Part shown: in pieces, positions 50,048-64,000 of the stretch
Position numbering within the stretch: the first letter of the stretch is position 1
How the letters are laid out: each line of letters begins with the position of its first letter
Assembly: GCF_029931775.1 (NCBI RefSeq)
Contig: NC_079312.1
Coordinates: forward strand, 11,043,821-11,107,820
Direction of reading: 5' to 3'
From: Euleptes europaea
Taxonomy: Eukaryota; Chordata; Lepidosauria; Squamata; Sphaerodactylidae
Length of the DNA: 64,000 nucleotides
Program-made: the position numbers and the translations under genes
The notes under the pieces: generated by a model
Database searches by the model: none
What the model saw: the letters and a program-made list of their open reading frames with translations, nothing else
Told to the model about the DNA's origin: nothing

Positions 50048-50270
50048 TAATGTTGCCAGCCTCTAGGTGGGCCCTGGAAATCTCTCAGAATTACAACTGA
50101 CCTCCAAACTGGAGAGATCAGTTCCCCTGGAGAAAATGGCTGCTTTGGAGGGTGGACTCTATGGCATTGTACCCTACTGAGGTCTTTCCCCTCCCCAAAT
50201 CTCACCCTTCCCAGACTCCACCTGCACATCTCTAGAAATTTCCCAACCCAGACTTGGCAGCCCTACCTAC
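50048..50270. repeat. gggttgcc/ggcaaccc TIR element
   Basis: 'atgttgccagcctctaggtg' to 'agacttggcagcccta'. Confidence 0.7.
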
Positions 50271-50962
50271 TGGACACATGATTTGGGCCCATTCCCCCAC
50301 CCTGATCCTTTCTGGGAGGCTTAGAATCATAGAGTTGGACTCATCATTGAGTTGGGCTCATGAGACTTGCTACCCTGTCTCGTGAATTCTTGCTCATACC
50401 TCCTTGATTTCCTTTTCAGGGTTATGAACTTTGGGCAGGCCTTTAAAAAATGGGAAAACCCAGTGTCTTCTATGCATTTCACCCTGATATAGGTTAACTC
50501 GCTGCTTGGCATTTTCTTGTTTTTGTGGGGGGGGGGGCAGTTGATCCCGACAACATTATTAAATACGAAATCCAACTTGGTTTTTTGCACAGCTGTTTTA
50601 TGGTTGACATAACAGTGAGATGTGGGGAGGGGCAGCGGAATATTTTGTCTGGGGGAAGCCCTGTGCCAATGACGTGTCTGCACTTTGATTCCCTGAATAG
50701 GGTAGTAGAACAGGCATGAACACGATGGCCCAACTCCCCACATGACCCCTAAGTGTAGCAGAAATGCCCACCCATATGCCCCTCTCCTATTATCAGTGGT
50801 GCTGCTTCTGCTTGTTTGCACCACACAGATACCCTGGCAATAATGCAAAGGTGAGGGATGGGGCCAGCACCGTTATGCCTGCCCTCCCTCCCTTTCCACA
50901 CAAGGAGTCGATGCCCAGATGGGTTGGCTGTACACAGAGAGAGAAGCTGGCATAGCCCAGTG
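50271..50962. other. No gene seen
   Basis: A short CR1 tail ('gaatcatagagttgg') at ~50322; otherwise no recognised feature. Confidence 0.4.
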
Positions 50963-51287
50963 CAGGGGTCCCCAACCTGGTGCCCATGGGTGTCATCGTG
51001 CCCACCAAAAAGGTTTCCTGGTGCCCACAAAGTGGGCATGGCAAGGTGGGACTTTTGCCCAGCAAGGCTTTTCATTGGGCTATTGGTGATGTGATAGACT
51101 GTGTGCAGGTTGTTTTGTTAAATGTTGCTTTGGCAGCAGCTACCACGACTCCACAAGGATTTTCAGTGCAACCGAAGGTGAGGTGCGGCAGCTATTTTGT
51201 GGCCAGCTTCGTCTCTGCGGCAGCACCCACCATGCTCTGTCAGAATTCCAAAGGCGCCCAAAGGCTCGAAAAAGTTGGGGACCCCTG
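50963..51287. mobile_element. hAT-type non-autonomous transposon
   Basis: Terminal inverted repeats caggggtccccaac / gttggggacccctg, 325 bp, with a diverged 8-bp flank (gcccagtg, atctagtg). The CAGGGG ends are typical of hAT/Charlie-type elements. Confidence 0.8.
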
Positions 51288-51394
51288 ATCTAGTGAATAA
51301 GAGAATGAGCCATGAGGCTGCTGTTTCAAATCTAGGCTTAGGCACACGCTGTCCAGTGTATATACACACACATAGTCTGTTATCAATGCATAGT

Positions 51395-52140
51395 GGGGCA
51401 AAAAATCCCAACTTCACATATACACTGATGGGATCTGTGCTGGCAGCAACAGACCAAGAAAGGGATCTTGGGGTGGTAGTGGATAGCTCAATGAAGATGT
51501 CAACCCAGCGTGCGGCTGCTGTAAAAAAGGCTAATTCCATGCTGGCCATAATTAGACGAGGAACAGAGAATAAAACTGATATCATACTGCCCTTGTACAA
51601 ATCTATGGTGAGACCACAATTGGAATACTGTGTGCAGTTCTGGTCACTGCGCCTAAAAAAGGATATTACAGAGCTTGAGAAGGTGCAGAAACGAGCAACC
51701 AAAATGATTAGGGGACTACAGCAACTGTCCTGTGGGGAGCGGTTAAGACGCTTAGGGCTGTTTAGCTTGGAAAGAAGGCGGCTAAGGGGAGACACGATAG
51801 AGATCAATAAAATTATGCATGGTTTGGAGAGAGTGGACAGAGGTTTTTCTCCCTCTCCCATAATACTAGAACACGGGGTCATCTGCTAAAGCTGAAGGGT
51901 GAGAGATTCAAAACAGATAAAAGGAAATATTTTTTCACACAACGCATAGTTAAATTGTGGAACTCCCTGCCCCAGGATGTGTTGATGGCTGCCGGCTTGG
52001 AGGGTTTTAAGAGGGGAGTGGACATATTCATGGAGGAGAGGAGTAATCATGGCTGTTAGAATGGATACTAGTCATGCTGCATACCTATTCTCTCTAGTAT
52101 CAGAGGATACTAATCTAATGGCTATTTGTCTAATGTTTAA
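51395..52140 (+). mobile_element. CR1 LINE 3' portion
   Basis: [40 protein letters not shown] and a CR1 tail. Truncated, frames broken after ~51889. Confidence 0.9.
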
Positions 52141-52430
52141 GGGCCCACAGAGCCCACTTGCTGTTGGGCAAGCTGACACCCTGGCCAGTCCTAGCCTAGT
52201 CATAATATTTTACAAATTCTTTGTGTTCAGCACATACATACATACATACATACATACAACAATAACAACACCAGTGTGCATCCCCCACCATGTAAATATT
52301 TTTGAAAAATATTGTATCCAGCTCAGGAACACAAAGACTTGTAAGCAGCTAGCTACATGAATAAAGTCCGGCATAGGAATACATGCACCTGAGAATTGTG
52401 AGTCAAGAAACTAACAAAACAACTGAAGAC

Positions 52431-52569
52431 GTTCTTGTAGGTTATCCGGGCTGTGTGACCGTAGTCTTCAGTGTTACTCCTCTGAAGATGCCTGCCACAG
52501 CTGCTGGCGAAACGTCAGGAAAGAAAATACCAAGACCACGGTCACACAGCCCGGATAACCTACAAGAAC
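52431..52569. mobile_element. Penelope-like hairpin with a central hammerhead-like core
   Basis: Arms 52431-52468 and 52532-52569 (38 bp, one mismatch) enclose a + strand core at 52479-52519: CCT, CTGAAGA, T, GCC...GGC, GAAAC, GTC, AGG. The core is the best of the three full matches in the window. Confidence 0.6.
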
Positions 52570-52747
52570 TTCTTCAAAAATCTCTTGAGATGCTAAAGTT
52601 TCCTTGTGGTTCAAGTGCATACAACCCAGATTGTTGATATTACAAAATGTACAGAAGACCAGGGCCCCTGAGAGGGTGGGTGGGGACAGAGAATACTTTG
52701 GGTTCTGAAAAAAATTAATTACTATTGCAAGGAGTTGGCCTATTCCC

Positions 52748-52935
52748 TTTTCATCAAGAAGAAGAAGAAGAGTTGGTTTTTATATGCTGACTTTCTCTGC
52801 CGCTTATGGAAGAATCAAACCGGCTTACAATCACCTTCCCTTCCCCTCCCCACAACAGACACCCTGTGAGGTAGGTGGGGCTGAGAGAGTGTGACTGGCC
52901 CAAGGTCACCCAGATGGCTTCGTGTGGACCCTACT
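52748..52935 (-). repeat. MIR-like CORE-SINE, partial
   Basis: (GAA)n tail, 'agttggtttttatatgctga', core 'caaggtcacccagatggctt'. Confidence 0.85.
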
Positions 52936-53680
52936 ATATAGATGCCAGGAACTTCACGGCGAATAGTTTCAATAGCTGAACATGCCTTGTTCAACAGCTG
53001 CGATTTCCTATCAGCTGAACACCTGATCTTTTTGCCTGCCCAAGTCTCAGGCTGAGGTCTTTCACATCACCTATGTTAAAAGAATCCCTACACTGGAGAT
53101 GCTGGGGAATCTCCTGTGTGATTTCAAGCTCCTACATAGGCAATTCTTCAGTCAATAGCAGAGTTGGAAACAGAGTTGGGAGGAACTTTGGGGAGCCAAT
53201 GTGGTGTAGTGGTTAAGAGCAGTGGTTTGGAGCAGTGGACTCTGATCTGGAGAGCCGGGTTTGATTCCCGACTCCTCCACATGAGCAGCGGGCGCTAAGC
53301 TGGTGAACTGAATTTGTTTCCCCACTCCTCCACATGAAGCCAGCTGGGTGACCTTGGGCTAGTCACAGCTCTCTTAGAGCTCTCTTAGCCTCACCTACCT
53401 CACAGGGTGTCTGTTGTAGGGAGGGGAAGGGAGGGTGATTGTAAGCTGGTTTGATTCTTCCATAAGAAGCAGAGAAAGTCGGCGTATATAAACCAACTCT
53501 TCTTCTTCATCATCATCTTCATCATCATCATGTTCTTCATCTTCTTCATCTAGTCCAGCCCCTGGGTCAATGGAGGAACAGGCAGCTTACACAACATTCT
53601 CAGGAGGGCTCCCAGCCAGACTCTGGCCGGACATAGACATGGTTAGCTTCCCCAGGGTGGCTACATTAGCTTTCCAGTTG
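52936..53680. repeat. Left copy of a direct repeat flanking gene D
   Basis: 'gatgccaggaacttcacggc' through 'gggaggaactttgg' and 'cagccagactctggccggac' match 62523-62905 and 63705-63770 in the same order and orientation; a CORE-SINE (53192-53530) was inserted into this copy. Confidence 0.75.
53192..53530 (+). repeat. MIR-like CORE-SINE, near full length
   Basis: tRNA-like head 'gtggtgtagtggttaagagc' with B-box gggtttgattccc (53258-53270), core 'tgggtgaccttgggctagtc', and (TTC)n tail. Confidence 0.9.
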
Positions 53681-53986
53681 TACCCCTAGGACAACATGCC
53701 AAGAAGAACTTTTGGTCAGGGAAGAACTGAATCCGCAGACCATGAAGCCCGACTCCCTCCCATGCACATCTGAGAGGGAGGAATACCTCCTCCCCAAACC
53801 ATGCCACACAACCCACAACAAAGTCTTCTCGTTGGAGGGAGCAACACAGCCAATGCATAGGAAATCCTTTACATGGCTCAGCCAGTGAGCCCAGCCAGAA
53901 TATTTTCCATACCCTCAAGGCAATTTTAGAGAACACAATGTGGTATGGCTATACCTCAGGGTCAGTCCTTAGATGCAATAAAATAG

Positions 53987-54195
53987 GGTTGCCAACTCTG
54001 CATTGGGAAATTCCTGGAGATTTGGGGGGTGGAGCCAGGGAAGCTGGGGTTTGGGGGGGACCTCAGTTGGGTATAATAACCATAGATGTCACCTGCCTAA
54101 AGAGCCATTTTCTCCAAGGAAACTGATCTCTGTAGATTGTATATCAGCATATTCCAGGATTTTTCCAGGCTCTGCCTGGAGGTTGGCAATCATCA
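53987..54195. repeat. gggttgcc/ggcaaccc TIR element
   Basis: 'agggttgccaactctgcatt' to 'cctggaggttggcaatcat'. Confidence 0.75.
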
Positions 54196-55142
54196 AATAA
54201 GCAAAGAAGGACCAGAGGGCACAAACCCCTCTTCCCTTTCTCACTGTCTGCAGTTACTCCCGAGTTGTGACAGTGGAGTGACGCTTGCAGGATAAATCAT
54301 GTACTATAAAATAACAGACAACAAGAGAATTCACAGTGGGTAGCCGTGGACTCTTGCCCTTTGAGACAACAAGAGAGAAGAAGATGTCATAATGTTCCGC
54401 ATGATAGACTATTTTATTAAGAGCCGTTATAATTAAATTCTTTTTCCAGCTGATCAAATTTTAGACATTATTTTAAGTATTAGTGAATTTTTTTATGTAA
54501 GCTGGTCTTTGATCGTAATAAATAAAACGATGATGATAAAATAACAGCATTCGTTTTAAATTTCTCAATTTGATTTTAGCCCGTCCCCCTCTACGTCGAC
54601 CTAAAGTTTTGAATGGGTTCTGTCGCTGAAGAAGCTCAATATGTTTGTGTAATAAAACTTTTTTGGTCATCTTGCTTTTGCATGATTACAGAACATTGCA
54701 TAACCTCTGTCCTGTTTTTGGCATCCCAATGTCCAGCTTTGGTCTCAAGGAAATATGGTCAGCCCTAGATAAATGCTACAAGGTGCATAATCTGGAGCCC
54801 CTTCCTTTCAGCTGTCTAAAGAGGTGAGCTGAAAGTGTTAAATGGAAGGCGCCACAATGCCTAGAGAGGCCTCCAAGGAAGACATCCACGTGACTTGCCA
54901 TAGGCCCTTCCTTCCGTGGGAAAAGCCACCCTTTAAGGTTTCCCAGACAACTGGCAAGCTTTGTTGGCTGCGGGAGAGATGTGGCCGAACAAGAGGATTT
55001 GTATATAGGCTTAAATGCAAATAGATAAATAATAAAACACTATTTCTTATTTGCAAAACAGGTCTCTGTTTTGACGGTGGGATCCATCAGTCGCAAAAAT
55101 AAGCAGCGTTGGCTTTGCAGGAGGTCACATCTCTAGCACTGC
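54196..55142. other. Upstream region of gene D; LINE tail, no gene
   Basis: 54400-54560 ends with 'gatcgtaataaataaaacga', like the LINE tail at 62490. No promoter could be identified for gene D, so its first exon may lie here or further upstream. Confidence 0.4.
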
Positions 55143-55217
55143 ACTTTATAGAAGAATTTGGCGGAGGAGGAAGGTGATCCTTTGGTCCAGGTGAGGGTGT
55201 TTGAAGAGGGAGGGAGG

Positions 55218-60293
<5,076 letters not shown>

Positions 60294-60469
60294 TTGGAGT
60301 CTCGAAAGAGATTAAAGCTATTGGTGTAGCCTGAAAGGAATCAAATATCCTGGACCATGTTATCCACAGGACACCCCCCACAAATACACACACTTCTGCT
60401 TTGTAAGCAATAGTTGTCTGCGGCAGGCATAATTCATCTGACAGGCACAATTCATCTGAAAATAAACCT

Positions 60470-62084
60470 AGGACCCTCAAAATTGCCCCTTGACTTCAGG
60501 ATGGTGATGGGAGTTACTAAGCCCAAAAGAAAGGGAATCAGGACATAGGGTTGTGGTGAAGTTAAATGGAAGGGGGGAGAACAATTTAAGCTGCTTTGTG
60601 TTCTGTCAAACAAAAGAAAAGCAGCACAGACAGGGACTATGGAAAATATCCCCCTCTTTAGAAAACAAAGTGGGTTTAAGAACCTCCCTGGGCTATCGTA
60701 GCCAGTGTGGTTTAGTGGGTAGAGGGTCTGAAGAAGATCTCAGAGGTCCAGTTCTAATCCCCATTTTACCAGTGAATGTTGAACCAAACAAGCATTTAGA
60801 AACAATACACCTAAAACAAATGGAGTTTCTTAAACAAAAGGTAGGGGGGAGCAAATGTGTTTCTTAAGGGAGAGAGATTGAGAAGGTAGCCTAAACTTAT
60901 TGTTCAGTTTGCACTCCAAGCTCTATAAAGGCTGGTTTGTTTTTCTTTCCTGGGAGTAAGCCCCATTGATTAAGCTTGAGTAGGTTTTGAGTAGACCTGC
61001 TTAGGATGGCCTTCTTTGTTATATTGTGTTACCAGGAAACACGCTAGGATCCAGCATGTCTATAAAACCTACTGTATGATCTTTCATGTTTTCAGATAAA
61101 ATGCATTGCTGTAAAATTGTTTTTAGTTGTCGCTACAAAGATGTAATGCAAAAGCCAGCTTGGCCATCATTCAAGTTTTGGGTCTCCTCTCCCCCTAATT
61201 CTAGCCCCCTCACCCACCCACCCATACCTCTCTGGGATCCTTCTGGGGGCTTCACCTCTCTACCATTTCCTTCCAGCTGTGAGAATCTCCTGGTTTCTTT
61301 TAGCCACCTTTAGTCGTGCTCTGATTTCCCCATTGGTTCGGAAGTTATTTATTACTTCATTTAGAGAATTAAAATGCCACCTCTGCAGAGGCCTGTCCAA
61401 GGTAGATCACCACTAAACTATGAAACCAAATGGAACTGGCAGACCATAAACAGAATCACTTAGTTTATCGCCTGGGCTAAAAGAAACCTCATTCTTGAAA
61501 GCACCAAAAGTCCAAGAAAGAGGGAGAGGATTGCCTGTTGTCTGGAGCCATGAATCTGGAGTGAGGCTTTAAGTGCAAACGCCTAAACCTGGAGAGAGAC
61601 AACACTTTAAAAGGGAATGGGAAGTGGCAATACACCTGGTTGGTTAAGGTCTGAGAGAGGGTTTCCCCTTCTCACGGTGGACACACAGGTTTCTTTCTCC
61701 TTCCTCCAGTCAACTAGACTGCAGATTTTTCAAAAATCACCCACAGCCTGCTTATTCCAGGTGAAAGCAGGAGAGTGTCCACCCCACCAGTGGAAGGGAC
61801 GTGGCTCAGTGGTAGATTACCCACTGGGCACAGAGGGAGGGGGTCACTATAACGTCCAGATCACCTATGTTTATATTCAGGCAAGCCAGCTGTGATGCAG
61901 CTGCTGTTCTTCAGAGCAGAACTCCACAATGTCCTCTTGGCTTGCTTTCAATGGATACAGAGTGAGGGATCTCAGTTCCAGCTGACTCCCCGGCAATCCA
62001 GAAGGGCTGGCAACTGTACCAAACAATAGAGATGCCAGGCCTTACCATCAGCTGTTTTAGAAGGGAAATATAAGAAGATCCCTA
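60470..62084. other. Downstream of gene D, no gene seen
   Basis: Only short repeats: a CORE-SINE start at ~60697 ('cagtgtggtttagtgggtag') and a tRNA-SINE head at 61798 ('gacgtggctcagtggtagat'). The remainder is not recognised. Confidence 0.45.
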
Positions 62085-62515
62085 GATCAGAGAGGTTATG
62101 CCTGTGTGCAACAGGGGACACTGAAACCATCGAACGTGCACTGCTTTGTTGCCCATTCTACCACAAAGTTAAATCAAAGCTTATTTCACCCCTACTTGGC
62201 AAATTCCCTGAAGAGTCAATTGAGCTTTTGGCAAAGAAGCTCCTATTAGGAGAAGACCCTCAGTTTACGCTCCAAACTGCCAAGTTCTGCGCCGTTGCTA
62301 TTAAAATACGCAGACCTTTATTAGAAAATGATTGTTAGAATATTTTACAATTTCATCAATTTTAAGATGATAATTTTAACCAGGGGTTGCTTTTATTGAT
62401 CTTATACCTTTATATGTACGGGCAGTCTGTGATTCTGCGGTGCAAAACTATTGAGTCTGGAATTTTTGATGTGTTGGCACGTGATTGGTCAGTTGATCGT
62501 ATTAATAAATTTACT
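62085..62515 (+). mobile_element. LINE 3' end (same group as 6560-7520)
   Basis: Open text ending a LINE ORF: TETIERALLCCPFYHKVKSK, PQFTLQTAKFCAVAIKIRRP, stop, then a tail to 'gatcgtattaataaatttac'. Confidence 0.7.
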
Positions 62516-63030
62516 TTACTAGAGATGCCAGGAACTTCACGGCAAATGCTTTAAATAGCTGAACATGCCTTGTTCGACAGCTGCGATCCCCCCTTAGCTG
62601 AATACCTCATCTTTTTGCCTGTTCCAAGTCTCAAGCTGAGGTCTTTCACATCACTACATTGAAGATGCTGGGGAACTGAACCTGGGACTCTCTGTCACCA
62701 AGTTCTTGTCTTTGTAGAAACCATGGTTCAGGCTGAACCCTTTTAAAGCGATGTTTTTTATAACGTTTTCAAACTCTTAATACATTGCTGGGAATACAAA
62801 GTGCGGTAACCACCCTAGTTTGATTTCACTTCATGTATTATTGACTAAGCTCCTAGGCAAGGAATACTTCAGTCAACGGCAAGACTGGAAACAGAGAATT
62901 GGGAGGAACCTGGGAGGTCATCTAGTCCAGCCCTCAGGTGAGGGTTGCCAGGTCCAGCTTGGGAAATACCTGGAGATTTTCAGGGCGCAGCCTGAGGAGG
63001 ATGGGGTTTGGGGAAGGGAGGGACTTCAAT

Positions 63031-63520
63031 GGTAGGGTTGCCAACCTCCAGGTACTAGATAAAGAACAACAGAATAGCCAAACAACAAGTAGTATGCAAG
63101 GGTGAGCGTTGTTGTAAATATATCAATAAAGTGCAGCAAGGTGCAAACACATGTAACAAGACAAAGCTTGTATACAAAATACAATTATATACGAAATGCA
63201 AAAGTACAAAAATACAAAATGTCCAAGAAATATAATCCTTTTAGTTCACAGTGTGAACCTGATGAAGGTGCCTGCAAGGCTATCCACTTTGTTTGCTATG
63301 TATAACTATATTTTGATTCAACCTCCAGGTACTAGCTGGAGATCTGCTATTAGAACTGATCTCCAGCCAATAGAGATAAGTTCACCTGGAGAAAATGGCA
63401 ATTGGCTTTGGCAATTGAACTCGATGGTATTAAAGTCCCTCCCCTCCTCAAACCCCACCCTCCTGAGGCTCTGCCCCAAAACCTGCCAGCAGTGAAGAGG
63501 GACCTGGCAGCCCTATTCAG
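63031..63520. repeat. TIR element split by another insertion
   Basis: A gggttgcc element begins at 63035 and resumes at 63336, ending 'gacctggcagcccta'. The interruption is 63059-63319. Confidence 0.7.
63059..63319. mobile_element. Retroposed insertion with 16-bp target duplication, Penelope-like candidate
   Basis: 261 bp flanked by aacctccaggtactag at 63043-63058 and 63320-63335. It carries CCTGATGAAGG (from 63258) followed by a GCC/GGC hairpin, a decayed hammerhead-like 5' half without GAAA. Confidence 0.6.
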
Positions 63521-63769
63521 TGGATATAATGCCATAGTGGGGTATAATGCCACAGATTCCATCTTCTTAACCTGACATTTTTGTCAGGTGAACTGATCTT
63601 TATCAGCTGGAGATCAGTTGTAATCCCAGGAGATCTCCAGCTACTACCTGGAGGTTGGCAACCCCACCTCAGGTCAATGCTGGCACAGGCCGCTTACAAA
63701 GCAGTATCAAGAAGCCTCCCAGCCAGACTCTGGCCTGCTTAGCTTCCTGAGGGTTGCTACATCAGCCTC

Positions 63770-63880
63770 AGTTAGGGTTGCCAGGTCCCTCTTCGCTATC
63801 GGAGGGAGATTTTGGGGGTGGAGCCTGAGGAGAGCAGGGTTTGGGAGGGGAGGGGTTTAAATGCCATAGAGTCCAATGGC
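63770..63880. repeat. gggttgcc TIR element, truncated
   Basis: 'agggttgccaggtccctctt' to 'gccatagagtccaatggc', cut by the following RTE piece. Confidence 0.65.
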
Positions 63881-64000
63881 CACTGCCAAAAAAACAAATC
63901 AGTGGGTTATAGATCAAATCAAGCCTGAACTGACCCTAGAAGCTAAAATGACTAAACTGAGGCTATCGTATTTTGGTCACGTCATGAGACGAAGAGAGTC
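63880..64000 (+). mobile_element. RTE LINE fragment running off the window
   Basis: ATAKKTNQWVIDQIKPELTL then KLRLSYFGHVMRR, nearly the same as 42165-42290. Confidence 0.9.

Larger units (their letters stand above)
62519..63770. repeat. Right copy of the direct repeat flanking gene D
   Basis: Same order of text as 52936-53680, here interrupted by TIR elements (62940-63505, 63520-63665) instead of the CORE-SINE. Confidence 0.7.

Noticed and set aside
51197-51889. A host gene of 230 codons
   Set aside because: The first part is a hAT-type element and the rest is CR1 text.

Overview
The window looks like genomic DNA of a squamate reptile. The clearest marker is a full-length Sauria-type SINE (28757-29060). 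CR1 and RTE/BovB-like LINEs, 5S-rRNA-derived and tRNA-derived SINEs, a MIR-like CORE-SINE and many small TIR elements ending in gggttgcc/ggcaaccc make up most of the rest. The genes are C2H2 zinc-finger genes, all on the + strand, so this is part of a KRAB/SCAN zinc-finger cluster.

Layout: 1-1370 is a Ty3/Gypsy (Gmr1-like) gag fossil that abuts a decayed zinc-finger exon (1371-2130). Two direct copies of one 15-16 kb segment follow: block A (about 3713-20012) and block B (about 23778-38961). Each block carries two promoter-plus-first-exon units, two KRAB-A exons and one long zinc-finger exon. Splice phases close exactly: gene A is 81+130+1829 nt (679 aa, 18 fingers) and gene B is 81+130+1526 nt (578 aa, about 11 good and 3 degenerate fingers). 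In each block the second KRAB exon cannot be spliced in series with the first without losing frame, so the modules look like mutually exclusive starts.

The two blocks differ by mobile-element insertions made after the duplication. A alone holds two solo LTRs, a CR1, and a FLYWCH/MULE transposase remnant with nested RTE and Penelope-like pieces. B alone holds a 2.0 kb long-TIR MULE-like element, the Sauria SINE, an L1 tail and a CR1. Several are resolved by target-site duplications and an empty site in the other copy.

From 39 to 50 kb a third gene (C) can be partly assembled: a CpG-rich Ala-rich first exon, a possible second exon and an intact 10-finger exon with no KRAB seen. From 55.2 to 60.3 kb gene D is complete: SCAN, KRAB-A, KRAB-B and 11 fingers in six exons that close to 623 aa. 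Direct repeats (52.9-53.7 and 62.5-63.8 kb) flank it.

The least ordinary signals are hammerhead-ribozyme-like cores inside palindromic Penelope-like repeats (18.3, 42.8 and 52.5 kb, a weaker one at 39.2 kb), the twin KRAB modules with phase exclusion, loss of the corepressor-contact Leu in all five KRAB boxes, and a zinc-finger linker running in frame into a FLYWCH/MULE remnant. The window was read by eye; family names for repeats are recognition, not database hits.
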